Assembly (NCBI GenBank): GCA_030278955.1
Contig: JAOANR010000004.1
Location: 13,876,428 to 13,940,427, forward strand
Reading direction: 5' to 3'
DNA length: 64,000 bases
Origin: Hygrophila difformis
Taxonomy: Eukaryota; Streptophyta; Magnoliopsida; Lamiales; Acanthaceae
Shown here: one piece after another, positions 35,163 through 46,228 of the stretch
Layout: each line of letters starts with the position of its first letter
Position numbering within the stretch: the stretch's first letter is position 1
Notes under the pieces: model-generated
The model's database searches: none
What the model was told of the DNA's origin: nothing
The model's input: the letters and a program-made list of their open reading frames with translations, nothing else
Position numbers and translations under genes: made by a program

Positions 35163-36358
35163 TCACTGATCAGGAGGTGGAAAACGTGGTGGAAAGTGGC
35201 CCCGCGTGTACTCATCCATACCACGCATGTAAGCATACATCTCATCCATGCGTGTATCAAGCCTGGTTAACCGAGCATCCATGTCCAATCGCATCCCCTG
35301 CATCATCTGCATCATAGCGGCCATATCCTGTCCAAGTGGAGGCATCGGTGGAGCAACTGCAGGAGAAGGTGGTGGTGGAACAGGCTGTGGAATCATAATG
35401 ATCAATCCATCGTCCTCTGGCTTCGGCTGTAGAACCGCCCGAGGTGCGCCACATCGCAAAGCGGTCCGTCGCGCAACGTACCCTGCTATCTGATAGTAAG
35501 ATCCGGCCTCCACCATGTAACGATCCCCGGAAGCATCAATCCCACTGGCTAAACAAATATCACGAATTACATGAACATCAGTGATCTGGCGAGACTGTCG
35601 GCCTCGGGAAAGGTCTCGCAAATTGGCCTCAACGAAAGCCCCCAAATTCACTCTACCCCCTCGGGCGATAAAGTGAATCATGTCATAAATCTGATGCACC
35701 AATATGTGAGACCTAGTAATAGGATGGACACGTCCTAGCCGTAAATGTGCTAGAACACGCCATACCGAGTCCATGGTCTTCAGGCGCAACTCGTGATCAT
35801 GCTCCAACGCCAGTGCTCGGTCAGTGCATAGGGCTCGAAAATCAGGGAGTAGTCCTCACTGCTCATATCGAAACTGGGTCTCCCCCTCATCGGGCATACC
35901 ATAGTGAGCATTAATTGCTCTAGCACTAAAGTCAATCCACCTACCTCGCACTCAAACTCGTGATAAATCTGTCTGCTCGCCCACACCTCCGATGTTGGCT
36001 ATGACCTCCATGACTAGAAAACCTGATGCCCGACCCGAAGGATGAAGTGCAAACTGAGTCCCTGCTGGAAAGCTCTCTCCGGAATATAAGCCATGTTTAC
36101 TCGCAATTCATCAAAGTAGAAGTCCTGAGAAGATGCAGAAGAAAATTGGCGTCTAACCCAATAGTCGGGCCTATCCTCATGAGGAAGATCGCTAATCCTG
36201 GACACAGGAGGTGCCTCCTCCTCAGAACCAGACCCGACCTCATCAGGTATCACAGCAGCTGGGGCACTTGGACCGGCCTCATGGTCATGAGTGGCCCGTC
36301 TCTTGTGCCTCGGAGGGCACATGAGAGATGCTAGGACAAGTAACATGCACAGAATCAT
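35163..36358 (-). pseudogene. Extra ORF downstream of pol, Athila-type plant-transposon domain
   Basis: Homologous to the antisense gene at 23165-24499. It starts MILCMLLVLASLMCPPRH one base after an acceptor (TTTTGCAG), followed by PSAPAAVIPDEVGSGSEEE and QDFYFDELRVNMAYIPER. The frame then breaks near 36060 and again near 35985 and 35820. It resumes as LGRVHPITRSHILVHQIYD and ends in a proline-rich region and a methionine-rich tail (MMQMMQGMRLDMDARLTRLD) with the terminus FPPPDQ. Upstream lies a probable 635-bp 5'-UTR intron (36360-36994) and a GC-word region (37148-37200). In Athila elements the third ORF is often called env-like; I see no signal peptide or fusion-protein features and draw no such conclusion. 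Confidence 0.78.
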
Positions 36359-37147
36359 CCTGCAAAATACCCAATATCAAATAAAGAAATACAATCCTCA
36401 CACTAGGTATAAAGTAGGAAAAAATAAATAAATAGAAAACCACCAAATCATAGGCTTCTAAAATATATAATCTAATCAACTCAAGCCTAATCATACATAA
36501 AAACATCATCAAGAAAATCCATAGCAATAATCATATGAAAACAAACATGGAACTCTTTGTGGCATTTCATCAAACATGTTATGTGCATTTTTAGGCCTAA
36601 TTTCAAATTTAATCGTAAACTCATGAATAATTGGCCAAAAATTGAAACAATCACCCAATCATCAATGAATAATCACAACGTAGCATCACAAATAGTATTC
36701 TACTCAAATCCAAGTCTACACTGTCAATTAAATTCGAAAGTTTTCATGTTCTTCACAAATTCTAAAAAATCGAAGATTTAGTCTCCAAGAACATGCAAAC
36801 AAGATGCACCAACATGTTCCAATCATCAAACAAATATTCCAAAACCACAAATATAACACTAATCGCACACAACTAGGCATAGAAATCAAAATCCCCAAAT
36901 TCTAGCATAAACCCTAATTTCACTTGTTCTTCACAAAATCAACAATCCAAAGCATGAAACTTGAAACTAAGTGAAGATAGAAGTAGAAACATACCTTGGT
37001 TGATGAAATTCGCGAAGATTTGAAGAGAAATGGGCAAGTAATTACTGGGTTTTTGAAGGAAAAGAGGCTGCACTCGCGCATAAGGAAGAAAAACTGAGGG
37101 AGCATGGAGACTGCTCTGCCCACGCTCGCATTTAGCCTCCTGCGTGA

Positions 37148-37200
37148 CCCGCGCGGTCGGCTCGCGATATGCCCCAGACTGTGCGGATACCGCGCGGCGT
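37148..37200 (-). promoter_or_regulatory. GC-word region upstream of the extra ORF
   Basis: Contains GCGGATACCGCGCGGCG and GACCCGCGCGGTCGGCTCGCG. The GGTATCCGCGCGG word (minus strand) also occurs in this element's LTRs (33229, 44179). It lies about 150 bp before the splice donor at 36994, mirroring the layout at 22363-22550. Confidence 0.45.
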
Positions 37201-37474
37201 GTTTTTTCCTTTTCTTTTTTCTTTTTAAATTAAAATTAAAAAAATGAAAATACTATAAAAACACCTCTTAACCTGATGTGTGCCAAATTTTGTGTTCCAT
37301 TCTTGCTTTCCAATTCAGTTCTACACCCACTTAGTTCCTGCAGATAAAATTCACCAATTAAATAAAAATAATAATAAAAAATAAAAACTAAAACTAAAAT
37401 AATAAAAAAACACTCGGGTTGCCTCCCGAAAGCGCTGCATTTAACGTCGACAACCAGACATCTTTTGTAGCTCC

Positions 37475-40400
37475 CTATTCAAGTTTCCAGGATTCAATGG
37501 ACTGACATGTTAATTCAACATATGGCTTTAAATGATGTCCATTGACAGTGAAATTTTTGCTTCTATCATCCAGCTCAACTGCACTAGAAGGAATGATTTT
37601 AGAAATAATAAAAGATCCAGACCATTTAGAACGCAGCTTCCCTGGGAACAATCGCGATCGAGAATTAAGTAAAAGAACTTTTTCCCCTTCACTGAATTGC
37701 TTAGCCCTCAATCGCCTATCATGGACCATCTTGGTCCTATCCTTGTAAGAATTTGAGGTCTCATAAGCCATAGCTCTCCAATAATCCAACTCTAGCAATT
37801 GTTCTTGCCTCTTTTCTCCTGCAGCTGCTAAATTAAAATTGACAAGCTGAGTAGCCCAAAAGGCTTTGTGCTCGACTTCCACAGGTAAGTGACAACTTTT
37901 ACCAAAAATTAATTGAAAATGAGACATACCCAAAGAAGTTTTGTAGGCAGTGCGATATGCCCAAAGTGCATCATCCAACTTGTTTGCCCAATCTTTTCTT
38001 GTATATTTGACAGTAGTCTCCAAAACATGCTTAAGCTCTCGGTTGCTCACTTCGACTTGTCCACAAGTTTAGGGGTGATATGGTGTAGCGATTTTGTGTT
38101 TCACCCCATACTTAACTAGGATCGCCTCCAACCACTTATTCTTGAAGTGTGTACCACCATCACTGATAATAGCACGAGGCACTCCAAATCTAGTGAAAAT
38201 ATGCTTTTTGAGAAAAACAATCACCCTCTTGGAATCATTAGTCGGCATGGCTAAGGCCTCCACCCACTTGGAAACATAGTCCACTGCAACTAGAATGTAC
38301 TGATTTCCATAGGAAGATGGAAATGGACCCATGAAATCTATACCCCAAACATAAAAAATTTCGACTTCTTGAATGTTCTTTAGGGGCATCTCATCCCTAG
38401 GTCCAATTCCACCAAGCCTTTGACACTTGTCACATGCCTGCACAAAAACACGAGCATCTTTGTAAATGTTAGGCCAATAGAAATCAGATTGTAATACCTT
38501 AAATTCAGTGCGATTAGCTCCATAATGTCCTCCAACTGGTGAAGAATGGCACTGTGCTAGGATGTCTAAAATTTCATCTTCATGAACACACTTCCTAAGC
38601 ACTTGGTCAGGACACAGTCTAAATAACTCTCCATCATCATAGTGGTACATGTGAACATCTCTCATAAATTTCTTCACTTGATGTGGTGGAAGATGAGTAG
38701 GAACATACCCTGCAACCAAATAATTAACAACATTAGCATACCAAGGGCCAGGAGTATGAATAGCAAAAAGATGCTCATCAGGAAAAGAATCAGGAATCTC
38801 CCAATCATGTTCCTCCTTTTCTGGTTTGATTCTGGATAAATGGTTAGCTACTAGATTCTCAGTTCCTTTTCTGTCAATGATCTCATAGTCAAACTCCTGT
38901 AGAAGACAAGTCCATCTAATAAATCTAGCCTTTGCATTCTCCTTCTTTGCAGTCAGACACTTGATAGCAGAATGATCAATGTGGACAAATGTCTTAGACC
39001 CCACTAAGTAAGATCTAAATTTCTCAAATCCAAATACCACAGCTAGAAATTCCTTCTCAGTAGTAGAATAATTTCTTTGTGCTCCATTTAGTGCCTTTGA
39101 TGCATAATAAATCACATGCATCTTCCTATCCTTCCTCTGGCCTAGAATAGCTCCAACTGCATAGTCACTGGCATCACACATCAGATCAAATGGCAAAGTC
39201 CAATCAGGAGCCTGAATAATAGGAGCTGTTGTCAATATCTTCTTTAATGTCTCAAAGGCTGTCATACATTTATCATCAAAGATAAATGGGACATCCTTAC
39301 TAATCAAATCAGAAAGAGGCCTGGCAAATCTACAAACTTTTCTACAAATCTCCTGTAGAATCCTGCATCTCCCAAGAAAGCTCTCACTCCCCTAACATCA
39401 ACTGGAGGGGGTAATTTCTCAACCAAACTAATTTTAGCCCGATCTACTTCAATCCCTTTCCCTGAGATCCTATGTCCCAAAACTATCCCTTCACGGACTA
39501 TAAAGTCACACTTTTCCCAGTTTAGGACTAAACTAGACTCCTCACACCTAGCCAGGACCAACTCTAGATTATGCAGACATCCCTCAAATGAATTCCCAAA
39601 GACTGAAAAATCATCCATAAAAATCTCAATAGCCTGCTCCAATAAATCTGAAAAGATGGCCATCATACATCTCTGAAAAGTAGCCGGGGCATTGCACAAG
39701 CCAAATGGCATTCTGCGATATGTATAAGTGCCATATGGACAAGTGAATGACGTTTTATCCTGGTCCTCTGGAGCGATGGGTATCTGATTGTAACCCGAAT
39801 ACCCATCCAGAAAACAATAAAAATCATGGCCGGCTATCCTCTCCAACATCTGATCAACGAAAGGCAATGGAAAGTGATCCTTTCTAGTAGCAGAATTTAA
39901 TCTCCTATAGTCAATACAAACTCTCCGTCCCGTAACTGGCCTAGATGCTACTAACTCCCCATCCTCAGTCTCTGTCACTGTGATACCCTCTTTCTTAGGC
40001 ACTACATGGATAGGGCTCACCCACTCACTGTCTGAGATAGCATAAATCATCCCTGCATCCAATAGTTTTACTATCTCGCTCTGACTACCTCCTGCATGTG
40101 AGGATTCAAACGTCTCTACGGTTGTCTGACTGGTTGCATGTTCATCTCAAGTCTAATCTTGTGCATGCAAACGCTAGGACTAATTCCCTTAATGTCTACA
40201 ACGGTCCATCCAATAGCCCGGATATGTCTCTTCAGCACCTCAGTCAATGCACATTCCTGTTCACTTGAAAGCCCTGTAGAAATAATAACAGGAAGTGTGT
40301 CATTCAATCCAAGAAATAAGTATTTAAGATGACTTGGTAGTTCCTTCAATTTAATCTCGGGTGGAGATTGAATTGATGGCAATAAAGGTTTAAGAACAGG

Positions 40401-41665
40401 TAAGGAAGGAGCCAAAAGAGGAGAAGAAGACTCCCTGTCAGAAATCGAGCATGCGGAATCAGAACAGGGAGCCTGTTCGTCCCGCACGCTCGGCTCCCAG
40501 ACCGTGTGGATACCGCGTGGCGCCGTCAAAGGCCGAGTTAGGTCCGCGGTCAAGTTTCGCCTCGCGCCACTTGCGCGTGGCTTCATCAGTTCGCGCGAGA
40601 CTTCGCATTCTGGCTCCGTTCCGCGTGCTGAGAGCTGTTTTGAGCTGTCTTGTACTATATTTTGACCCCCGGGGTGCAATTTTGACACCCTATGCACCAA
40701 TGCAGCTGCTTCAAAGTCGTCTTCCTGTTCCAGCAACCAATTCTCACACTCCTCCCAAAATCATCATCAAACTCACTATCACATTCATCATAAATACAAT
40801 CAATTAAATTAATTTCAGATGCATGAGAAGATTGTTTAAGCATATTGTTCACATTAAATGTAACTTTATCTTCTCCAATTCTAAGGGTTACCACTCCATT
40901 TTTATAATCAATTAAGGCATGACAAGTATCTAAAACTAGACTACCTAAAATTAATGGTACTTCCCTATTCTCATCCATGTCAAGTACTACAAAATCAACT
41001 GGCAAAATAAATTTATCTACCTTTAACAACACATCCTCTAAAATACCTAAATGTGCTTTTTGATAAAGGTCCGCCAGTTGCAAAATCATCCTTGATGGTT
41101 TCACTTCTCCAAGTCCCAACTGCTTGTACAATGACATGGGCATCAAATTGATGCTAGCTACCGAATCACACAGGGCATCCTTGCACACTTCTCCTCCAAT
41201 GGTGCAAGGGATGGTGAACCTCCCTGGATCTTTCATCTTCCTTGGTAATGGTTTCTCCAATAAAGCATCGCACTTCCCTGAAATAGAAAGCAAACCACTA
41301 TCAAGTTTACGCTTCCGAGACACAACATCCTTAAGAAATTTTGCATACTTAGGCATATTCAATAAAGCATCAACAAAAGGAATATTAAATTCCAATTTGC
41401 TAAAAATTTCGCATAACTTCCTGAAACTTTTATCATCAGCAGATGATTGTGCACGTCGTGGAAAAGGCAACTTGGGAAGTCGAGTTTCCACCACTGCTTT
41501 CTTCTTCTCAGGCTCCTTGTCTGCATGGTCTTTCTGTGCCTCCTCAGGCTCCTCCTCATCAATCTGCAGATGTCTAGGCACTGGATCCTTAGTAGTTATT
41601 CCTGATCTAGTACTGGCCTGGCACCTTTCCCTTGGATTCAATTTAGTATTTGCTAGGCAATGCAC
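37475..41665 (-). pseudogene. pol polyprotein: protease, RT, RNase H, integrase (disrupted)
   Basis: Minus strand. Protease region in 40655-41665: the expected catalytic core reads CDSVASINLMPMS, so the usual residues after Asp are changed. A linker at 40116-40736 includes the GC-word segment. RT is in 39304-40062, with CIDYRRLNSATRKDHFPLPF, the box GYSGYNQIPIAPEDQ and the catalytic EIFMDDFSVFG. RNase H and the integrase start lie in 38069-39307: [28 protein letters not shown] text, the HHCC finger GHYGANRT ... CDKCQR, then the DDE core ([25 protein letters not shown]). After an in-frame TAA at 38069 the integrase continues to 37475 (SNRELKHVLE, WAYRTAYKTSLGMSHFQLIFG). One-base frameshifts sit near 39305 and 40090. 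Well recognised; inactive as read. Confidence 0.88.
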
Positions 41666-43097
41666 CCTGAGCTCTCTGTTCTAACTGTGCAGCCAAGTTT
41701 CCTACTTGTTGCTCCAAATTTCTTTGCCCAGGTTTAATATTGGCCAACTCAGCATCATTCCTAGTCATGTAGTCCTCAGTGCAGGCTGCAAAAGTCTCAA
41801 TTTTCTTGGATGTCTGAGTTTGGTTATCTAAAATTTGCTGAAGAAGTCCCAAAGTCGGATCAGAAGCAGGATTCGGGACTGGCTTAGGTTGCTGCTGCTA
41901 TGGGTAAAAAGGCCTATTCTACTGAAAGAATCCTGGAGGTCCCTGCTGAAACAGTGGTTGTTTGTATGTGGGTTTATGGGTCTCCTTTGGTTCTGCACAT
42001 ACTGAACATCCTGCACTTCCTCATATCTTTCATTTTCAGAAGCTGTTGCAGTCGGGCATGTGTAGGACTGATGAGGTCCACCACAATACTGACATGTAAC
42101 AGTCTGAACTGCTTGAACTGGTTGTACAGGATTCCCAGAAACTGGAACAATTACCTTATTCAGGGCTATCTCCATGCATCCTAGTCGGTCTACTACCATA
42201 GCTAGCTCGTCCTTAACCTCCTTCAATGCTCCAATCTCTCCTACCTTAGTAGGGACATTCCTCTCACCATTCCCCCATAACTCCTCATCTTTAGCAAAGG
42301 CATCCAAAATCCTCCTACAATCTTCTACAGTCCTATCCATAAAGGTTTCCCCCTGATGTCCCATTAAGCCACTGCCTATCTCCAAGAGTCAGACCCTGAT
42401 AAAATGCATAAAGAATCTCTGGCTCAGACAAACCATGTTGGGGACACGCCCTTATGTTCGCCCTCATCCGCTCCCATGCATCTATCACTGTCTCATGTCC
42501 TCTCTGCTTGAATGTCTTAATCTGGTCCCTAAGCTTAATGATCATAGAGGGTGGGAAAAACTTAGTCATAAATTTCTACAACATATCATCCCAAGTACGA
42601 ATGGAACCTGCAGGAATTGACTGAAACCATGCTTCAGCCCTATCCCTCAATGAAAAGGGAAACAACTGCATCATGAGTTCCTCTTGTGTCATTCCTGCAA
42701 TGTTCAATGTACTGCACAAGTTCCTAAAGTGATAAAGGTGGATATTGGGGTTCTCATTGGCACCTCCTCCAAACTGCTCCTGCCGAACCATGGTTATAAA
42801 AGAAGGATTAATGGCGAAAGGTATGTTTGGCCTAGGCCTCACCATTGGATCATCTATAATCTGACTAGCTGGTTGCATCTGCTGCCTGAGAGTCAAAGGT
42901 GCTGGTCGGGGAGTGTTCTCACCAACACCTTCTTGAACAATCGGTACACCCCCTCCCGTGGTTCCTGCCGCTCACGCTTATTCTCATCCCCATTCATGGT
43001 GAACACTAGTTCTCTCCGTGCCCTAATTCTACGTTCAGTCCTAGCAATTTCTGGATCAAACTCAAATTCTGGCGGAGCACCTCTAGGCATAAACTAG
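41643..43097 (-). pseudogene. gag of the Athila-like element (disrupted)
   Basis: Starts near 43090 (MPRGAPPEFEFDPEIART). The retrotransposon gag domain is spread over 42896-42333 in two frames (HLYHFRNLCSTLNIAGMTQE, LFPFSLRDRAEAWFQSIPAG, then FKQRGHETVIDAWERMRANI). A single zinc knuckle CQYCGGPHQSYTCP is in 41828-42385, and a glutamine-rich tail (41643-41852) runs into the protease. At least four frame changes or stops separate these pieces. A (AAAAT)n repeat at 43130-43163 lies between the PBS and the start. Confidence 0.8.
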
Positions 43098-43209
43098 AGC
43101 CGGAAACAACAGAAAATCAGGGAGTGGGTAAAAATAAAAATAAAAATAAAAATAAAAATAAATAAGGAAGAAACTGCAAAATTCAATAAACTATAAAAAA
43201 AACCACCGT

Positions 43210-43227
43210 TCTCCGGCAACAGCGCCA
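43210..43227 (-). other. Primer-binding site of the Athila-like element
   Basis: The minus strand reads TGGCGCTGTTGCCGGAGA, two mismatches from the tRNA-Asp complement, preceded by TTTT a few bases after the 5' LTR. It fixes the orientation as right to left. Confidence 0.85.
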
Positions 43228-43233
43228 AAAACT

Positions 43234-44523
43234 TGGTGTGTGGAATAATTTCCAACACAACCTGCAGTGCACGGTCCAAGTAATATCCGGTGAAACCGGG
43301 TCGAATCCACAGGGAACAATGAATTGCTATAATTTACTAAATTCCAGTAGCGATGAAAATTTAAGTGCAAGTAAGTTAGTTTATCTAAATTCCTAAAATT
43401 GCAATTTAAAATAAAACCATAAAAAGTTCCAATGAATGAACAAGAGAGAAAGAGAATTGATTTATGCACTAGATGATGAATGGGGATCCCTAGATCTTTC
43501 AATTATTGACAAACTTTGCAATTGCATATAAAAATAATTTTTAATTAATTAATATGCCCACTTAGAATTATCACAATTTAGAAACCTCCCAGTTTTAATA
43601 ACATGCAATTCCTCCGGCTAATGATTATCCTAAGTTTGGTTCAAACAATTTTGGCTCTTTTTCAAGTAACCAATTATTAGAATTAATTCATTCAAATATT
43701 TTTGTTCAAGTATTGTTCAACCACTTAAATAATATAAAGTCCTGGTTCAGTTCTCCTTTCGGTCTCACCAAACGCACATAAGAATTGAACAAATTAACAT
43801 ATAATTAAAGAAATTCATATTAACGATTGCAAAAATCAACAATGTCACGATCTAGGTTTCCCCAAATGATGGGTTTAGCCTAGCATAATGTCACAAGAAC
43901 GCAAAAGAATAATAAAAGAAAACATAGTCTGTAACAGAATTGGTGAAGAAATTCCGGTGTAGATCTCCACTGGATTGCCTTCAACTTGCTCTTCTCTCTT
44001 CCCAGTTGATGGATGAAAAAGATATGGAAGTATTCTGAGATTATTGAATGATTCGGAACCCTGAATTGGCTTGGAGACATTTTATTTGTAGACTGGATAG
44101 CAGAAGGTATGAATCAGTCAGGAGATACACGGGATAACACTGAATCAGCCCAAGATTTGGGCCACTTTTGGAAATGGCGCGGTATCCGCGCGGCCTGACA
44201 CGAACCGCGGTGGTCCTCCGTCATGCGCTGGATTGCGCGGTCGATTCGCTGTGCAATCTTTCTTCAGTCTTCTGTTTTCCAAGTTTTGGAGCTCCAATTG
44301 ACTTCTTTTTGGTCCCTTTTTCCTTTTGCTTACTAAAAACACCTAAAATCATGCAATCTCACCACAAAATACATTAAAATGCATAAAATTATGAATGAGA
44401 TCACAATTAATTATTTTTACTCAAAATCATTATTTTTAGCAATTAATTCCACATTTTCCATAAATTAAGCCTTTAACTTATTAATTAATCACAAGTAAAT
44501 ACCGCACTTTGTGCAAGGTATCA
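43234..44523 (-). repeat. 5' LTR of the Athila-like element
   Basis: 1290 bp, partner of 32299-33553. Its TATA box is altered: the minus strand at 44081-44090 reads TACAAATAAA where the other LTR has TATAAATAAA. The GC-word region is 44176-44242. Confidence 0.9.
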
Positions 44524-44528
44524 CATTT

Positions 44529-44741
44529 CATTTGCCTATATATATGTGTGTGTCTATTGAATGAATAAGATATAGATGCTTCTGGCCTTTTCCTCTCTTC
44601 AATCTCTGTTCTTCTCCATTTACTCACAAGCTCTACATTTATATTTTTCATAAGTAAATATACGGCATACACAATTATATGAAGCCATACAATACAAGTG
44701 ACATAGATATATAGTTATATATTGAGCTTTAGTTATTCGAC
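44529..44741 (+). repeat. Copia 5' LTR, third fragment
   Basis: Matches 49528-49731 of the 3' LTR, including TAAGATATAGATGCT and GAGCTTTAGTTATTC. It is followed by ACACGTTATCAGCACG, the probable primer-binding region. Confidence 0.85.
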
Positions 44742-44942
44742 AACACGTTATCAGCACGTCTGTTGTTGGAGTTTGCCAATACTATTGAAGTTCCATCCGA
44801 GTGCTATTGGAGTTTTCCGTTCCTGTCGAGGTTCTGTTCGAGTTTTGTTGGAATTCTATTTCATACCGGGGTTCTGCCGAATTTTTTCAATCCACAAGAA
44901 AAACCACTAAAGGTAATAAATGCCAACATTTTACATACAAAT

Positions 44943-46000
44943 ATGGCTAATCTTTCCAAACAGGAGTTCGTACCGTCGCCGTTTCCGGGAAAAACTATAT
45001 ATCCTGGGCCAGGGATGTCAAAATGCATTTAGCATCCATGGGCTTTGGTGATAGTATTGTTAAAGGCAAAGATGCAACTAGCCAGGAACAGACAAAGGCA
45101 ATACTTCCAAGTCTACAAAGAAGAAATTTGTGGTAAACTATTTTAATTATTTTCAATTTCAATATGATTAATCTTGTCAAATAGAAATTTGTCCCACTGG
45201 CTATACTTTGAGCCATGGATATAGAAAACCACTTGATGAGCCTGAAAAATATTGTTGTTGTAATGAAAATCCAACAGCCAAGATCGAGTAAATTGCACCA
45301 ATCTAGCTTGCTCTTAATCCTGGTCATGAATGCCAACAGGGTCCATAGGTCTCAGTTTTGTTAAACCAACAGATCTAATGAATCTTTAATCTGGTCATGT
45401 GTAACGACAGAGCAAATGCTATGTATCTTTGTGCCATCACTTTGAGGAGCAGGTGGTGTTAAGTCTGTATGCAGTTTGATTTAACCTAGAGAACCCCGAG
45501 AGTTTCATGTGGGATTGCACAAGATGACTTGCTGACTCATCGTTGTTTGATGCATTTCAACATGGTGTTGGCTGTTTGTATGAAGAAGTCTCTGTTTCTG
45601 TAATTGCTTTTGAGTAGGTCTACCTATGTCATGAATGTTTTTTGAGGAAGGTTTAGGAAAGTCTAAGACAAATGATGTACCTGCCAATATGTTTGGCTTT
45701 CATGTTTTGAGGAATTAAAGCCTTTCCATTTCTAAAAAAAAAAAGTGATAATATACCACAATTGGAAAATCCAATTGAATTGTGGGAAAAATCATACGGT
45801 CACCTGAAGATGATAGTATTATCTCTTTTGGCTATATATTGTTGAAAAGTTATGGATCCAGGAAAATAAGTGTTCTTCCATTCCCTGAAGAGAATGTGAC
45901 TGAATAAAAATATACGAGGTGTGATTATCGCTATGCCGAAAATAAAATGGTGATCAAATCGTGATTGGAATAATGAAATCAGGTTAGTCATATTGGCAAA
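44943..46000 (+). pseudogene. gag remnant of the copia element
   Basis: ATG at 44943 (MANLSKQEFV), then, after a frame change, KNYISWARDVKMHLASMGFG, typical of the UBN2/Retrofit-type gag start. The sequence is interrupted at about 45130-45741 and resumes with text like ENPIELWEKS at 45765. No intact ORF remains. Confidence 0.65.
45145..45741 (+). mobile_element. Possible retroposed segment ending in poly(A)
   Basis: About 0.6 kb not matching gag interrupts it and ends CATTTCTAAAAAAAAAAA just before gag-like sequence resumes. That suggests a SINE or a reverse-transcribed RNA. The left border is unclear, no TSD was found, and its source is not recognised. Confidence 0.35.
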
Positions 46001-46228
46001 AATCGAAGTTCCCTGAAAAGAGGTAATGGTCGATATGACGAAAAAGGGCCTTATAAACCCAGGAGAGGTTTAGTACCAGAAAGATACATCTTGTGTTGAT
46101 CATGATGATGCATCACACACCTAAAGGCAACAGTGTTTTGTGTACTCCCCGAATTTAAATTCCCCCATAAATACTATACTGTTTATTTCTTTTGAATGAA
46201 TATTATTATTCTTACCTTCTTGGAAAAA

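Larger units (their letters stand above)
32299..44523 (-). mobile_element. Athila/Tat-like Ty3/gypsy retrotransposon
   Basis: A 12.2-kb element read right to left. LTRs 32299-33553 and 43234-44523 begin TGATACC and end CCACACCA on the minus strand. A perfect TSD CATTT lies at 32294-32298 and 44524-44528. A tRNA-Asp-type PBS is at 43210-43227. Order on the minus strand: gag, protease, linker, RT, RNase H, integrase, then an intron-preceded extra ORF before the 3' LTR. This is the architecture of Athila-like elements. Several frameshifts and stops make it non-autonomous. It is inserted in the copia 5' LTR. Confidence 0.9.

Noticed and set aside
35163..36358. Envelope protein in the Athila-like element
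   Set aside because: Position matches the so-called env-like ORF, but no signal peptide, cleavage site or convincing transmembrane anchor is visible; the plant-transposon domain fits better.
40451..40807. 118-aa plus-strand ORF
   Set aside because: Antisense shadow of the pol linker and its GC-word segment.
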